A stretch of DNA of 5,676 nt from NCBI GenBank assembly GCA_936943315.1, contig CAKZJM010000286.1, positions 1-5,676 on the forward strand. Reading direction: 5' to 3'. Shown piece after piece: positions 5,198 to 5,676 of this stretch. Position numbers and translations under genes: made by a program. Source of the DNA: an uncultured Methylophilus sp. (lineage in GTDB: Bacteria > Pseudomonadota > Gammaproteobacteria > Burkholderiales > Methylophilaceae). Each line of letters begins with the position of its first letter. The first letter of the stretch is position 1. The notes beneath the pieces are model-generated. The model was given only the letters and a program-made list of their open reading frames with translations. It was not told where the DNA came from and did not search any database.

Positions 5198-5676
5198 ATG
5201 CTAAAGTTCTTCAGAAATTTATACGTGATTGCACTGGCATTTTCAGTCATCATTTTTCTCATGATTTTAAGCGGGTGCAGTTCTGAGAACAACCAGCCTC
5301 AAGAGCCGAAAACAGAAACCTCAAGTATCCCAGCGGAGACAAAAGCTGATGAGGATTTAATTAAATTAAGTCCTGCCGAGATACAGAAAAGTGGTGTCAC
5401 TATCGCCAAAGTGACCAAGCAACCCATACAGGATCAGCTCAGTTTTACAGCGAACATTTTGGCCAATCAAAATAAACTGGCTCATGTCACGCCTCGTATT
5501 GAAGGGAAGCTGTCCAAAGTGATCGCCAATCTTGGAGACCATGTAAAAACAAGCCAAACCCTAGCTGAGATTGACAGTGTTCCGATGGGGGAGGCTCGTG
5601 CACAATTCAGAAGCTCTAAGACCGATCTAACGCTAGCTCAGGCGAACTTTGATCGTATATCCAAGCTGTATGAAGA
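5198..5676 (+). CDS. czcB: CzcB-like periplasmic adaptor (membrane fusion protein) lipoprotein, N-terminal part
   Basis: The first 159 codons are present and the gene runs off the window end. The N-terminus has a basic start, a long hydrophobic stretch at about 8-25 and a lipobox LSGC, giving a lipidated Cys27 followed by Ser. A Pro/Glu/Thr-rich linker covers about 30-55. The sequence then enters the first half of a barrel-sandwich (biotinyl-lipoyl-like) domain, with PRIEGKL at 99-105 and NLGDHV at 111-116. From about 128 a helical segment begins, with EARAQ, AQANFDR and SKLYE as usual for the first arm of the alpha-hairpin. Such adaptors bridge the inner-membrane RND pump and the outer-membrane channel. 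Position after czcC and the family pattern support CzcB, and a czcA pump gene is expected downstream. Metal specificity is inferred from context; a CusB-type or related cation adaptor is not excluded. Confidence 0.85.
   Translation, partial: MLKFFRNLYVIALAFSVIIFLMILSGCSSENNQPQEPKTETSSIPAETKADEDLIKLSPAEIQKSGVTIAKVTKQPIQDQLSFTANILANQNKLAHVTPRIEGKLSKVIANLGDHVKTSQTLAEIDSVPMGEARAQFRSSKTDLTLAQANFDRISKLYE

Noticed and set aside
5366..5557. Minus-strand open frame of 63 codons near the window end
   Set aside because: It is antisense to the czcB-like lipoprotein, whose lipobox and barrel-sandwich motifs are convincing in the plus frame.
1..5676. tRNA attachment site, insertion-sequence ends, CRISPR array or riboswitch
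   Set aside because: No tRNA-like fold, paired terminal repeats with target duplications, regularly spaced repeats or known riboswitch core was recognised on reading both strands.

Overview
This window looks like an accessory or island-type segment of a Gram-negative proteobacterium. An outer-membrane efflux protein, a lipid A-type phosphoethanolamine transferase and RND-efflux components all imply an outer membrane. CzcI-type leader proteins next to CzcC and CzcB point to beta- or gammaproteobacteria. Base composition is moderate to low in GC. The integrase gene looks more AT-rich than the efflux genes: two sampled 60-base lines gave about 35% and 47% GC. I cannot name the genus from sequence alone.

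Layout. Positions 2-70 may be the last codons of an upstream gene that overlaps the next start by eight bases. Positions 63-1484 (+) encode a complete tyrosine recombinase with all catalytic residues, a longer than usual spacer in the catalytic domain and a long C-terminal tail. It converges, with an 11-base gap, on a minus-strand phosphoethanolamine transferase of the EptA/MCR family (1496-3193). A divergent intergenic region of about 285 bp follows. It holds a Fur-box-like palindrome next to the transferase start, a perfect 14-bp inverted repeat, an array of GATTC repeats and a sigma70-like promoter placed almost on the next start codon. Downstream on the plus strand runs a heavy-metal efflux operon: a CzcI-like periplasmic protein (3479-3844), a CzcC-like outer-membrane channel (3911-5188) and the N-terminal part of a CzcB-like lipoprotein adaptor (from 5198, cut by the window end). 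A perfect 10-bp hairpin lies between the first two of these genes.

How the parts fit. CzcC, CzcB and an expected CzcA pump beyond the window would form a tripartite RND exporter for divalent cations such as Zn, Cd or Co, with CzcI as a small periplasmic metal-responsive accessory. The phosphoethanolamine transferase is a Zn-dependent periplasmic enzyme that lowers the negative charge of lipid A. Its divergent placement beside a metal exporter suggests a metal- and envelope-stress module carried next to a recombinase, possibly acquired horizontally. No two-component regulator, tRNA, CRISPR array or insertion sequence is visible. No wholly new system is evident; the most unusual material is in the regulatory DNA between the divergent genes.
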